From assembly GCA_029207755.1 (NCBI GenBank), contig JARCOQ010000002.1, positions 53,905,172 through 53,969,171 of the forward strand: a DNA stretch of 64,000 bases. The letters are read 5' to 3'. Position 1 is the first letter of the stretch; every line of letters begins with the position of its first letter. Positions 1-10,900 of the stretch are shown here, one piece after another. The stretch comes from Chamaea fasciata (lineage: Eukaryota > Chordata > Aves > Passeriformes > Sylviidae). Position numbers and translations under genes: made by a program. The notes under the pieces were generated by a model. That model made no database searches. It saw only the letters and a list, made by a program, of their open reading frames with translations, and was not told the origin of the DNA.

Positions 1-54
1 TCTCCTCTCTCCTCTCCCTCTCCTCTCCTCTCCTCTCCTCTCCTCTCCTCTCCT

Positions 55-85
<31 letters not shown>

Positions 86-93
86 CTTTCCTT
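1..93. repeat. Pyrimidine microsatellite cluster
   Basis: The left edge is almost pure pyrimidine. A pentameric CTCCT-type repeat fills about 1-52, a (TC)n run follows to about 78, and a TTTC-type run continues to about 93. The array is cut by the window edge, so its full length is unknown. Long homopyrimidine tracts of this type are common in vertebrate intergenic DNA. Confidence 0.9.
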
Positions 94-3000
94 TCCCTCC
101 CCTTACTATCCAGGGCCAATTTTGGTTCTCTTTCCCACTCAACACCTCCTACTTCATAGGCCAGCACTGGTCCCCACAAGCCCTCCAGCAGACTGAAAGC
201 AAGGACTGCTTTCTGCCTGAGTTACTTCCTGTCTTAAGGGCTCTGTGCCCAAATTTACACCAGAAGAAATCAGTGTAACTCAAGTTTAATATAGCTCAAA
301 GCAGAGCTAATTCTGTGCTGAAACAGTCTGGAATGGCATACCAAACTGTGGTTTTGGCCATATGTACAAGTGTTTCACACGCCTTCCCCCCTCCCCCCCC
401 CCCCCCCCCAAATAAATTTTGGCTCATAGTAATATCTACTTTTATCTCATCTATAACCTGTTCTAAAATTACACCAGTTAAGCAGGACACCTTTTTCATT
501 TCCTTTCTTATCTCTTGGTCTAAAATCACTATCCGACATAAGCGAGCTGGGAAACATAGATTTCTTTCTAAATAGCAATAAGAAATAGATGATTTATCAG
601 ACACTTTTCAAAATATTAATGGTGCAAAGACATCTTGATAAATGAGGGACATTTATTCTCATCTTCACAGACCAAAGTACAGCTGTGAAATCCTTCCAAA
701 CAGCACTCAAGATGTTTGCTTTCTATTTTAGATGATGTTTGACAGAAAAGATTTTATTTTTACATTATCTAGGGGAAGTGGAAATGAGTATTTGTTCCGT
801 CCTTTTCCCGTCTTGCTCTCCTTGCTTATCCTCCTGTCTTTTTATTTGTAGTGCTTGCAATGCTTTATCACACATGATCCTGAGAGCCTTCAGAAGTTAT
901 GTATCTTCTGTAGTCAGTATTTTTCGTTATTATACTAGAGTGTGATAAACTCAGCTGTTGCCAACTGAACACTTGATGTCTACTGTCTGGAATCTATAAA
1001 TTAGAAGACAGCTGAAAAGCACTGTAGCCCAGAAAAATCAGATTTTAACTGAAGCACAGACCTGCTTTGGGCTTCTTAGGAGAGATTGTCTACAACTCAG
1101 ATTCCATGTTCTAAAGTGATCCTCTAGTTCATGGAAAGAAAGGTAGGAATACCTGAAGTTAAGGAATTACAACGTTATGTTGGAAGAAAAGGTTTTGCAC
1201 TAGAGGAATCCTAGGTCGGAATTGCTCTGAATTACAAATAAGAGAAGGGGAAGTCTTCACTTTTCAGCACTAGTCCCATGACATTAGTTGTAACCAAAGC
1301 CACACTCTGTGGCATGGTTCCATATGATGAGGTTAGAGTTCACTCTCTAACGCAGAAGGAAATGAACACCCTCTCCCAAATTGAATATTCTTCAGTCTGG
1401 TTATGAGTTGAAGTGGCTCATGGACCATATGGCAAACACCAAGGAGAAGCTAAGGGCAGGTGAAAATCTCCAGCTAGGACATAAGAAGTTAGCAACATCT
1501 CAGTTTCTTGGCCTTGGTGAACTATTAGAACAGATCAGCTGCTCCTAGACCTGTCTAGGAGGAATTGGGTTGCTCTGCAGATCATCACTTCAAGGCCCAT
1601 TCAGGAAGAGACAAGACTCAACTGAACAAGATAAAAAAAGCTATTTTTGCTTGTGCTAGCAGGTTCTTAACAATACATTCAGTATGCCATTGAATAGACA
1701 ATCTGAAATGAAAGAGCTCTGAAATGTCTAATAAACTCACTGTGCAAAGATCCATGTATGGCCACACAAACTAAAATGTTCTCAGACTACTGGAAGAAAT
1801 TGGGAACAATGCTTAGTTATTCAGGAGAGGCATGATCTTTAAAGAAGCAGGTCTGGCTCAAAACCAACACAACTATGAAAAAAGTTTACCCCAGGGGAAA
1901 GAGGGCGAAAAGCACTGAAGAACCGAGGTAACAGAGGAACCAACACTGGAGGAACAGAGGCTCTGTTGTTTTTATAGGCAAATGCTTCAGAAGTCTATTC
2001 AGCAAATTATTCACTCAGTCCTAAAGTAATCAGCCCATGGGACAAGTTTGGGGCATGAGCCCATTTTACCCAGCCTTTCCCTTTGCCCTGAAGGAGATGA
2101 CCCCTGTGACATGGTCTGAATGACTTTCTGTGTCTTGGCACAGGCAGGCATTCCCTGATACCTCTGGTCTCACCCTGTCCTCCCACACAGAGGCATGAGC
2201 ACAATTAAGTCTCTGCCTATTCCACTGCATTCTCCAGCTATGGCTGCATTGCCAGGGCAAGGACAAGGAAAGGACTGGGAAGTAGAAAGCAGAGAGTTGT
2301 CCATGTTGCCTGGAAGAGGGACAGACATTTGAGAAGTAGGGAGAGAAGGGTGGCTGCTCCAGTGAAAGATGGGTGGTATTGGCCTGGTTGGGTGGGAGTA
2401 GTACTGCTGTCAAGAGGAAGAGAGGGAACAAGCTCCTGGGCACAAGGAGAATGAAAAATCAGGCTACAAAAATCTCCTATAACCAATATTCACACCTGTC
2501 AACTCTGGGTGTCCTATTAATGCTGCAAGCTTTCAGCTCAAGTGAAATCAGCATTATTGCCCTGAAATATTGCAGAAGTACTTCAAGTCTAAATAATTCA
2601 GATGTCAAAATGAGTATGAGGAAGAAAATGATTTAGTGGAAGGACTGCTTTGTTTTCGAGGTCGCTATTTCTTTCTATTTATGCACCCATACAGACACTA
2701 ACAAATCAGTGAACTGGATGCACAACCAGACACCATCAGTGATTACATCTTTCCCTGAACAAAAGCAAGGAAATAGAAGAGGGGGAAAAAAAGCGCAAGA
2801 AAAAGTTATTTAAAAGGCAGAACTATTTGATGAGATTTTATCTGCTATGCAGTTTAAACAGAATTCCCAAACTATTTACAATCAGAATGTTGAGGGTTGT
2901 TGGGCGTTGCAAAGGAATTTTAAATAACTCCTGTTGGCGAAGTTTTTTTCTCAGAGTTGCCAAATCTCATTGCTTTATCACAAATCTCAGAATGTTGAAT

Positions 3001-3771
3001 TGCTAATTTAAATCGAAGTTCAAAGAATTACTGACTAATGAGTTTCTTGCCTTTTTTTTCTTCTTTAAATAAATGCAAATTTCTCAGGAACATACTTATT
3101 GCAGAAGGTAACAGAGTAAATACCAGAGCAGTCAGGGATGTTATTGTTCACGCTAATCAGGGAAGAAGAAAATCGCTGTTTACTGGCAGCTGCCTGCTGA
3201 CAGCAGGACACGGGGTCTGGGGCTCCCTGTTGTTCTGTGGCAGTGCTTGCCCTGGTTAATGAACCCTGGCCCCAGATTAGCTCTCACGCTGTACTCCCTC
3301 ATCTTCTCTCCACCCTGGCCCCTCAGGGTCTTTCAACATTACTGAAACTTTCATGAATATAAAAAATTCCACTGGTTTCACTGTGACTCCACCCAGAAGG
3401 AGAGGCCTGTTTCACCAGCCCATATAGAGCAGCATTAAAAAAAACCCCACAACACAGCAGTACTTTTTAATTATAACTCAACTACTGGCAGGGTTTGGGG
3501 CAGGATTTGCACCTATTACCTGCTCCAGACATTGTGTGTAGAAGGCCGTGATGGACACCAAGCTGCCTTCAGCCTTCATGGACACACAGGTCTGCACAGG
3601 CAGCGTCAGGAGGGCAGTGTTTCTGCTGGTCATGTGTGGGACAGCTAGCTCACGTAAAACCCTGGTCTTGGTCTGATTTAAAACTCAGGGTTTTGTTATG
3701 CTTTCAGTATCAGGCACTTAACCTTCTTTGGTGGTCAGTAAAACACCATATGTTAATGTTTAAAGGTGAGG
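94..3771. other. Intergenic region upstream of MED4
   Basis: I see no gene here. Open frames are short and lack splice-flanked or recognisable protein segments. The stretch holds a 17-base C homopolymer at 393-409 (a G-run on the minus strand) and otherwise unique-looking AT-rich sequence. In other amniotes the neighbour on this side of MED4 is ITM2B, which must lie beyond the window. Confidence 0.6.
393..409. repeat. Poly-C homopolymer
   Basis: Seventeen consecutive C residues, preceded by a shorter C run (386-391). The complementary strand is a G-run able to form a G-quadruplex. Run length is a likely sequencing or assembly uncertainty. Confidence 0.85.
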
Positions 3772-4072
3772 TGTCAGAGGATGGAGCCTGGTGCCTTTCA
3801 GTGGTGTCAAGCAATAGGACAAAAGGCAATGGGCAGACACTGATGCACAAGAAGCTCCACTTGAACATTAGGATGAACTTTGTCACCGTGTGGGTGACCA
3901 TGCGCTAGAACAGACTGCCTAGAGAGGTTATGGAGTCTCCCTCACTAGAGATATCAAGAACCCTCTGGATGCAATCCTGTGCAGTGTGCTCTAGGACAAC
4001 CCTGCTTGAGCAGGGAGGTTAGACCAGATGACCCTGTGTGGTCCCAACCTGACTCTTTCTGAGATTGTGAGA
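3772..4072 (+). mobile_element. CR1 LINE 3'-end fragment, plus orientation
   Basis: The sequence follows the familiar 3' portion of avian CR1. A 'ggtgtcagaggatggagcc' start is followed by the 'aataggacaaaaggcaatgggc' region, a diverged 'aacagactgcctagagaggtt' block, 'gaccagatgaccctgtgtgg', and the tail ending in 'tctttctgagattgtgag'. It is old and diverged, and 5'-truncated as most CR1 copies are. The family was recognised by eye, so the subfamily is not assigned. Confidence 0.8.
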
Positions 4073-4261
4073 AATCCTCCATCTGATCAAAGGCACCTGA
4101 GGGATTTTTGGACACCAAGACTCGCAAAAATTGAGTTAAACCCCTGAAGATGTAACTCAGTTGCACACACTTCACCTCCTGTCTATTTTCTGTGTCTTTA
4201 GCATACATCCGGGTCGTCTGGAGGCTCTTGGACCCTTGGACCCCACAAATGCATTCCAGTT

Positions 4262-4555
4262 GGAATGGTTGTAGCCAGGTGGGGGCTGACCTCTTCTCCC
4301 GGACAAGGAGGACGAGAGGTCACAGCCCTCAGCTGCAGCAGGCGAAGTTTAAGTTGCATGTCACGAAGATTTTCTTCGCAGAAAGGGTGGTTAAACATTG
4401 GAATGGACTGCCCAGGGAGGAGGTGGAGTCACCATCCCTGGAGGTGCTTAAGGAAAGACTGGACGCGGCCCTCAGTGCCTTGGCCTAGCTGACGTGGTGC
4501 TGTTCAGACTCCATGATCTCAGTGGTCTTTTCCAACCTCACCGACTCTGTGAGTC
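4262..4555 (+). mobile_element. CR1 LINE 3'-end fragment next to the MED4 CpG island
   Basis: A second plus-strand CR1 3' end shows the 'gctgacctcttctcccgga' start, a 'ttcttcgcagaaagggtgg' segment, 'aatggactgcccagggagg', 'tggagtcaccatccctgga', and the terminal 'gtcttttccaacctcaccg' block ending in a degenerate ATTCTATGAT-type tail near 4,555. It is less diverged than the copy 190 bases upstream. A 98-codon open frame across 4,192-4,488 is part of this element, not a host gene. Its end lies about 290 bases before the MED4 start codon. Confidence 0.85.
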
Positions 4556-4841
4556 AAAGAGCAGCAAGCGCAGATCCCCGCGCAGCGACGGGGTCCCCAG
4601 ACAGGGCTCTGACAGACGCTCTCCACGACACAGACGGGAACTCCTTTCCCCTCACCCCCTTGCCCCCGGGACGAGCCCCGCCCGGCCCCGCCGCCTCCCC
4701 GCCCCCGGCCGCCTCCCGAGAGCCGGCGGGAAGGGATCCGCCCTCCGCCCCGCGGCTGCTGCTCGCCCCTCCGCCGCCGGGGGCGCTGCCGCGCGCCCGC
4801 CGCTCCGCACGGGGGCGGTTCCCGCTCGGGCCCGCGCCCGG

Positions 4842-4993
4842 ATGGCGATGGCGGCGGCGGCGGCGGCGGCGGCAGGAGCCGGGGCCGGGGCCGGGGCCGG
4901 GGCCGGAGCAACGGCGGGCGGGGGAGGCGGGGAGCGAAGCAGCACCCGGGACCGGCTCCTGGCGGCGCTGGAGGATCTCGAGCTCTTGGCCAG
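4842..4993 (+). CDS. MED4: MED4 coding exon 1 (residues 1-51)
   Basis: Encodes the low-complexity N-terminus (poly-Ala from GCG repeats, poly Gly-Ala from GGGGCC repeats, Gly-rich linker), then the conserved '[15 protein letters not shown]' start of the family domain. The donor is AG|GTACCG, and the Arg51 codon is split two bases plus one with exon 2. Confidence 0.93.
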
Positions 4994-7900
4994 GTACCGC
5001 GCTCGGCCCCCCGTCGGCCGCGGGTGGCGGCGGGGCACCGGGGGCGGGGTGAGGGCTCCCGGCGCGCTCCGTGCGCGGAGCCTCCGGCGGGCGGAGCGGG
5101 AGCCCCTGAGGCTGGGATGGGAGGGGCCCGGCCCGACCGAATCGCCGGCCCGACCCGGCTCGGTCGCACGTTTCCCTGCTCTCTCGCCGTCCTCAGGCCG
5201 GCTCTGCGGGAGAGGGGCTGGCCCTGCGCAGTGCTTCCCGGCGCTCATCCCAGTGGGAAAGCATCGGTCGTGCTTCGCCTCCCATTTACGGAGAGAAGAG
5301 CGCTTCCTTTTTCTCCCACTTGCCTTTCTCACTTGGTTGACACCTGCGTTTCCTGTGAAGTGCACACTCACACGCTGATTTTAGGCATTTTATTAGTCAC
5401 TAAAAATTATGCTTGAGTCAGAAATATGTAGATGGTGTTGCATGACATAAGCTGTTCTGGTCATTGCCTGTATTAGTGCTACATCCACTCCAAGCAGGCT
5501 GTAGAGCTCGTCTTCAGAGTGCTAGAAATGCTCAGATACTTAGTCCGCGGTCTGGAGTCCAGGCTGGTCATCGCCATCCAGGTTGTCAACCAGGTCGTGG
5601 AGGCACAGCTGGCAGTGAAGTTCAGATAGTTGCTAATTATTTTCCACACCTCAGTGAATAACCTGTGCTGTCCTTGTCGCTTGCTCGCTCAGTGATTACC
5701 AAGAGTAGGATAAACTATTGGTGAGTTGCTCTTCTTGTCTGGTTAAGCTTTATCCTCAGTCACAGATTTATTGTGACATAAGGATTGCCAGAGAACGTGT
5801 GTTCGTGGAAAAAAGGAAAACAAATTCTTCGTCTAAATTACTTTTTTTTTTTTAATTTTTTTTTTTTTTGGATGCTGGAACTAGTGTTCTACCGCAATGA
5901 ACCCAGGGCAACGCTCAGCAGCATTTAATTAATCTTTCTGTTGATCAGCAAAGTGTTGCAGCACCCTGGGGCCAGGCCTTTCTCAGTCACAATAGTGTTT
6001 TGGTGGTAGGGGCAAAAATTTAGCCACATGTCTAATGTGTAGCCTTTCTATAGTTCTGAACCTACATCTGAAACTACATCTATCTGGCTGACACAGGGTA
6101 GAATTACAGCACTCCATGACATCATCCTTAATGGTGGTAGCTGACCTGCCTAAAATGGATTTTATTTGCTACTGCTCAGTGTTGGTCAGGTAGAATAAAG
6201 CTTTAGTGGCAGCTTTAGTGTTCAGGAGTGACCAAGAGACATGGACCAAGATTAGAGCTTTACTGGGGTTTTTTAAAGACATTTTTGTCCCCACTGCTGT
6301 ATTACTCACACACCCCACTGATCTGCTTACGCTGGACCAAGCAAAGAGTCAGTAATTCCAGGGACAGTGTCTCCAGATAGACAGTTACTCCTGCATAAGG
6401 TTGGATTGCCATTCATAGCTTTAGAAGCCAAATAACTTGGCTAAATTTAGAGAAAATGCCTTTTTGCATCATGGTACCCCAGGGGTTCTTGCTGGCTTTT
6501 CAGAACAGTGGCAGAGTATCTGGATATCTGGAGGAGTGATCAAGAGGTCTGTTTGAGAAGCACTTCTAGCCTAGCTCCAGAATATTACCAGGGTGGTTTT
6601 TTATTTTTGTGTGAGTGCTTGATGCACAGCTAATACACCATTGTTGAAATACTTGTAAAAGTGGTTCCATAACAGACTCTGTAGGTATTTGAAAGTGTAG
6701 ACTTAATTGCTCTAAACTACAAGTATATTGGGGGAAAATGGAGAAGAGTAGAGAAGTAAAACAGGGAAGACCCTCTTGCAATAAACAAAGGTAGTAGAAG
6801 AAGGGTATGGGTGTACTTCATTATGCTGTTTCTTCTCTCAGCTTCTGCTTATGTCTTTTATGGTTTAACAGGAACTTAACACATTCCTTGAGTTCAAATA
6901 CATGAGGGCTTCATGAGCTCAAATAACAAAGAAAAAAAAGTGCTTTCTTGGTTGAAAAATCCCTGCCTACACTGTACTATAAAATATAAAATGCTCAGGT
7001 CCATGAATACTTTTGTAATGATACCAGTAATACTGGTAATTTTTGGGTGACTTGATGTTATAATGTCTTAGAAAATTTTGCAAACTGAGTTCTCCTTTCA
7101 GGGAACTAATTGAAATTTTGGCAATTTCAAGAAACCAGAAGCTTCCACAACCAGGAGAGGAGAGCCAGGTAAGCTGACTTTCTGAATTATGATTCTTTGG
7201 GCAAGCATAGTGCTTTACTTCTAATTTTTTTCCATTCTTTTGTTTGTTCTTGTTTTCTCCCTTTATTCTTGCCTGTATTCAAGCTAGTGGTCAGGATGGG
7301 GCTTTGGCCCTGCTACAAAGGCATTATTGGTTCTCCTGTTGTTTATTCATTTTTTATGTGCCTTATAGGCTGTTTCTGCAAACAGGAAGAAATTTTGTTT
7401 TGTTTTTCATTCAAACAAAAATGCACCTATGGATGCCATTTGCTCTTCTTTGTAGCATCACTGAGGCTGTGTTGTTACTCTAGCCAAATTAAAAGTTCTA
7501 CAAAACTGTTGTTCAATAGATCCTGGAACTGCTGATTCAGAGAGATGGAGAATTTCAAGAACTAATGAAGTTGGCAGTTGATCAGGGAAAAATCCATCAT
7601 GAAATGCAGCTTTTAGAAAAGGTAGTAGAAAAGCGGGATAATGACATTCAGCAGCTGCAGAAACAGCTAAAAGAAGCAGAGCACATACTGGTAAGTTCAT
7701 AATGATGTGTTTGCTTTTGAGCATCTTCTTGTAGAAAAGGTGGTTCTGGGCAAAGTGGTGTTGTGTTAGTTTGAGAAGATTTAAATATTTAAAACTTCAT
7801 AAGAGCCTAGTGGTTTGGGTTTTTTCTCAGTAGTCAAACACTGTTTAGTTATCATGGTATTAAGTGGCTTTTTTTTGTAATGCTAATTTTCTTCTAAACC

Positions 7901-10900
7901 TACTTTATTTCTGTGTATTTTGAAAATGTTCACGGAAGTTTCTCTTTCAAAATGCAATTAAATGGAAGGGTTTATTCACAGAGCTGACTTTATGTACACG
8001 TTTATCAATTAAAGATGCATTGAAGGTTTGGTTTACTTTGTGGGGATTTATTTTTTACAACTAGGCAACAGCTGTTTATCAAGCAAAGGAAAAACTGAAA
8101 TCAATTGAAAAAGCACGAAAAGGTGAGTATCCATGATTGTACATACTACATAAATGCAGCTCTCAAGAAAGCTGTTAGTGAGCTCAAATTGGGCCCTTTT
8201 CTTTTTAATTCCGCTATCACAGATTTCAGATGCTTTGTGTGTAAACAAATTTCCATTTCATTATGAGACTATAACCATTTCCTCAGAATAACGGCAGGAT
8301 TGAATTTTTTTTTTGTTGCATATTTTAATGTTTTCATATTTTAATATGAAAGTGTCTCAGCAGTCTTCTTGAACTGATAATAGTGTATCTGATTACTTAA
8401 GTAACTGCCTCAGGAAGTTTGCTAAGAAAAGGGAGAGAATGTTTGTGTGTATATGCACTGTATTTGAAAGACTGACTAGCTGGTGATACTAGATTGTAAT
8501 TTTAGCAATTCCTGCCATTCTGTGGCACTTACCAAGCTAAACTCTTTTTTTTTGGGGGGGGTTTTTTGGTTTTTTTTTGGGTTTTTTTGGTGGGGGGGCA
8601 GGGAGGCATCTTCTTCAGGTTGGGGTTTTTTTTTGGGGGGTTGGTTTTTTTTTCAGTGTCTTTTGTAATTTTGCTTCTTTCACCTAGAAAATCAAGGAAT
8701 TCAATAAAGTTTCTATTAATCTGGTACAGGCACATATTCGGAAAGACTCCTCTGGGTACAGTCTACAATTACTAAACTAATAAAAAAATTTCTTTGTAAC
8801 AGAAAATTCTATAATAAAGCAGGAGCTGAAGTTTTAGAATTTTTTTTTGTGCTTGTCAAGTACACTTGTTTGAGAGACTGTTTGTGTTTTTCGTGAGGTT
8901 GGAGAACCATTGATATTGAAGGTATTTTGTACTTGTTTGTGTAAAATCAGTTCAGTGCAAAGCTAATCTTTGTGTAGTCTGACGATCTTCCAAACAGTCA
9001 TTGCATTTGAACCAGGCTCTTAATGTTTGGCAAAATCACATTTCCAGTCTTTTAGATATTGGTGGCCAATATTCTGAAATGATTAAATGATGCAATCTCT
9101 TGAGAATGCAGCAGCATTTTTTTCTGTTCTTCCAGGTGCCATTTCCTCTGAAGAAATAATTAAATACGCCCATAGGATCAGTGCTAGCAATGCTGTTTGT
9201 GCCCCTCTGACATGGGTACCAGGTAACTGTTGTGTTTATGACAGTAGATTTGTTTTTTAATAATAAATCACGGTTAATATCTGGTCTTACAATGTTTTTA
9301 TATGGCGATAATCACTGGGGTTTATTAGAGTAATAATTTTTTCAGCTGTTTTATGTAATATTTCAGCAAAAATGGAAATCTAAAGTCCTGTGGATTTTAC
9401 ACACGTCTCCAAAAGGTTATGAAACTGTCTGCTTTCACTAACAGACTGGCTACCTCTGTTCTCCTTTGTTTGCGTTTTTCCCCCTTAATGTTTACCCCGA
9501 TTGTAAGTCAAAGCCAAGTATGCTAAAGGCTTTTTTATGTATTTGGTTGTGTTCCCTCTTGCCCCTTACAATATTCCTTTAGAGAATGTTAGTAAACAAT
9601 GGAGTCAGAAGCAGAACTTCTACTGTGACATGTTTCAATTTAGGGTACTATGCTCTTTGTCCAAAATGAAAATGTGATTCAATTCCTGTCCTTGATGTTC
9701 AGCTGTGAAAGAGCAGGAAGAGCAAAGATATCTTTTAAATAGGATGGCGTTTTTTTGATTTTAGTTGCTTTGGGTTGTTGGGAGGCTTTTAAATACGCTT
9801 TTTCTGTGAAGTTTGAATGAACAAAGAAAGTCTAAGTGAAAGACAAACTTGGATTTTAATAAAACAGGTGTGATGATTGTTGCTTATCCAAGCAACCAAA
9901 ATATGGAGGTTTTTGGTCATTAAACTAGGCTCTGAAGCTAAAGCTAATGTCTGCAAGACAACTGTTAAATATTTCAAAGCATTCTTTTTTTTCTTAAAGG
10001 GGACCCACGTAGGCCATATCCTACAGATCTGGAAATGAGAAGTGGTCTCTTGGGTCAGATGAACAACCCATCCACCAATGGAGTCAATGGACACTTACCA
10101 GGGGATGCACTTGCAGCAGGCAGACTGCCAGGTAAGTGAAACTCAGATTTGTTTTGTTTTTCTTTATTGCTTTTAGATTCACGGCAGTTACACATTTCCC
10201 TTAGCAAAGAAAAATCAGAGGTAAAGCAATGAAAATTGTGGTTAATGTTTTTCCCTAGCAGTGAAGACCTGGTAAAGAAAGGTAATTAGAAATTGCATTT
10301 TTTTTAAAATTTCATGCTAAACTGCAGACACTGCAGCTAAGTCAATATAAACAAAACTCAGTTACGTTCAGATATTAAAATAAATAAATAATTGATTTCC
10401 AGATATATTAGAAAGAAGTACTTTCAGAGCAGCTTTTGCTTAGTGGTGATGACAAAGCATGGAATTATGAAAGCTGTATTTGGAAGAAAGGTGGTTTATT
10501 GCCATTCCCTACCTTTCTTTGAGTCTATGCTTAGAAGTTCTGGATTTAAAAGACATGGCAAGGGACAACTGCTGAGATAATACATTGAGTGTGGGATACA
10601 AGCTTTAATCCCTTAATTGCTTTGTGAAATGGGCATTTCCATTGACTTCAGTGGGATTCATTCCTTCCTGCAAAAATTGAATTTAGCAATAAATTACAGT
10701 AATTGAATCAAGAGTTTAGTTGTTCTGTACCTACTCAGCATTGATCTACCGTGGTTAGACTAAATGGTGGAAAAAGTCTCAGTTTGGCTTCATAGGAGAT
10801 ATGGAACAGTTCTTACTTATCTGTTAAACCACTATCAGGCATTATGGAAAGCTTGTTTTCAAAAATCATGCTGAATTTGTTAAAAAAACCCCTCTTGTGA

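Larger units (their letters stand above)
4560..5270. promoter_or_regulatory. MED4: CpG-island promoter of MED4
   Basis: The stretch is extremely GC-rich with dense CpG, in sharp contrast to the AT-rich flanks. Several GC-box (Sp1-type) CCGCCC/CCCCGCCC motifs lie around 4,676-4,710. There is no TATA box, so dispersed initiation is expected. It spans the 5' UTR, exon 1 and the first part of intron 1. The exact transcription start cannot be read from the sequence. Confidence 0.8.

Noticed and set aside
4192..4488. A 98-codon plus-strand open frame upstream of MED4
   Set aside because: It lies mostly within a CR1 3' end and reflects the element, not a gene.
4494..5378. Long overlapping open frames on both strands (up to 294 codons) around MED4 exon 1
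   Set aside because: They are by-products of the CpG island's composition. Only the spliced MED4 frame has conserved protein sequence.
8642..8700. Possible extra MED4 exon after the T-run and CAG at 8,655
   Set aside because: Exons 4 and 5 already join in phase and match the human protein without a gap. No conserved coding sequence follows the CAG.
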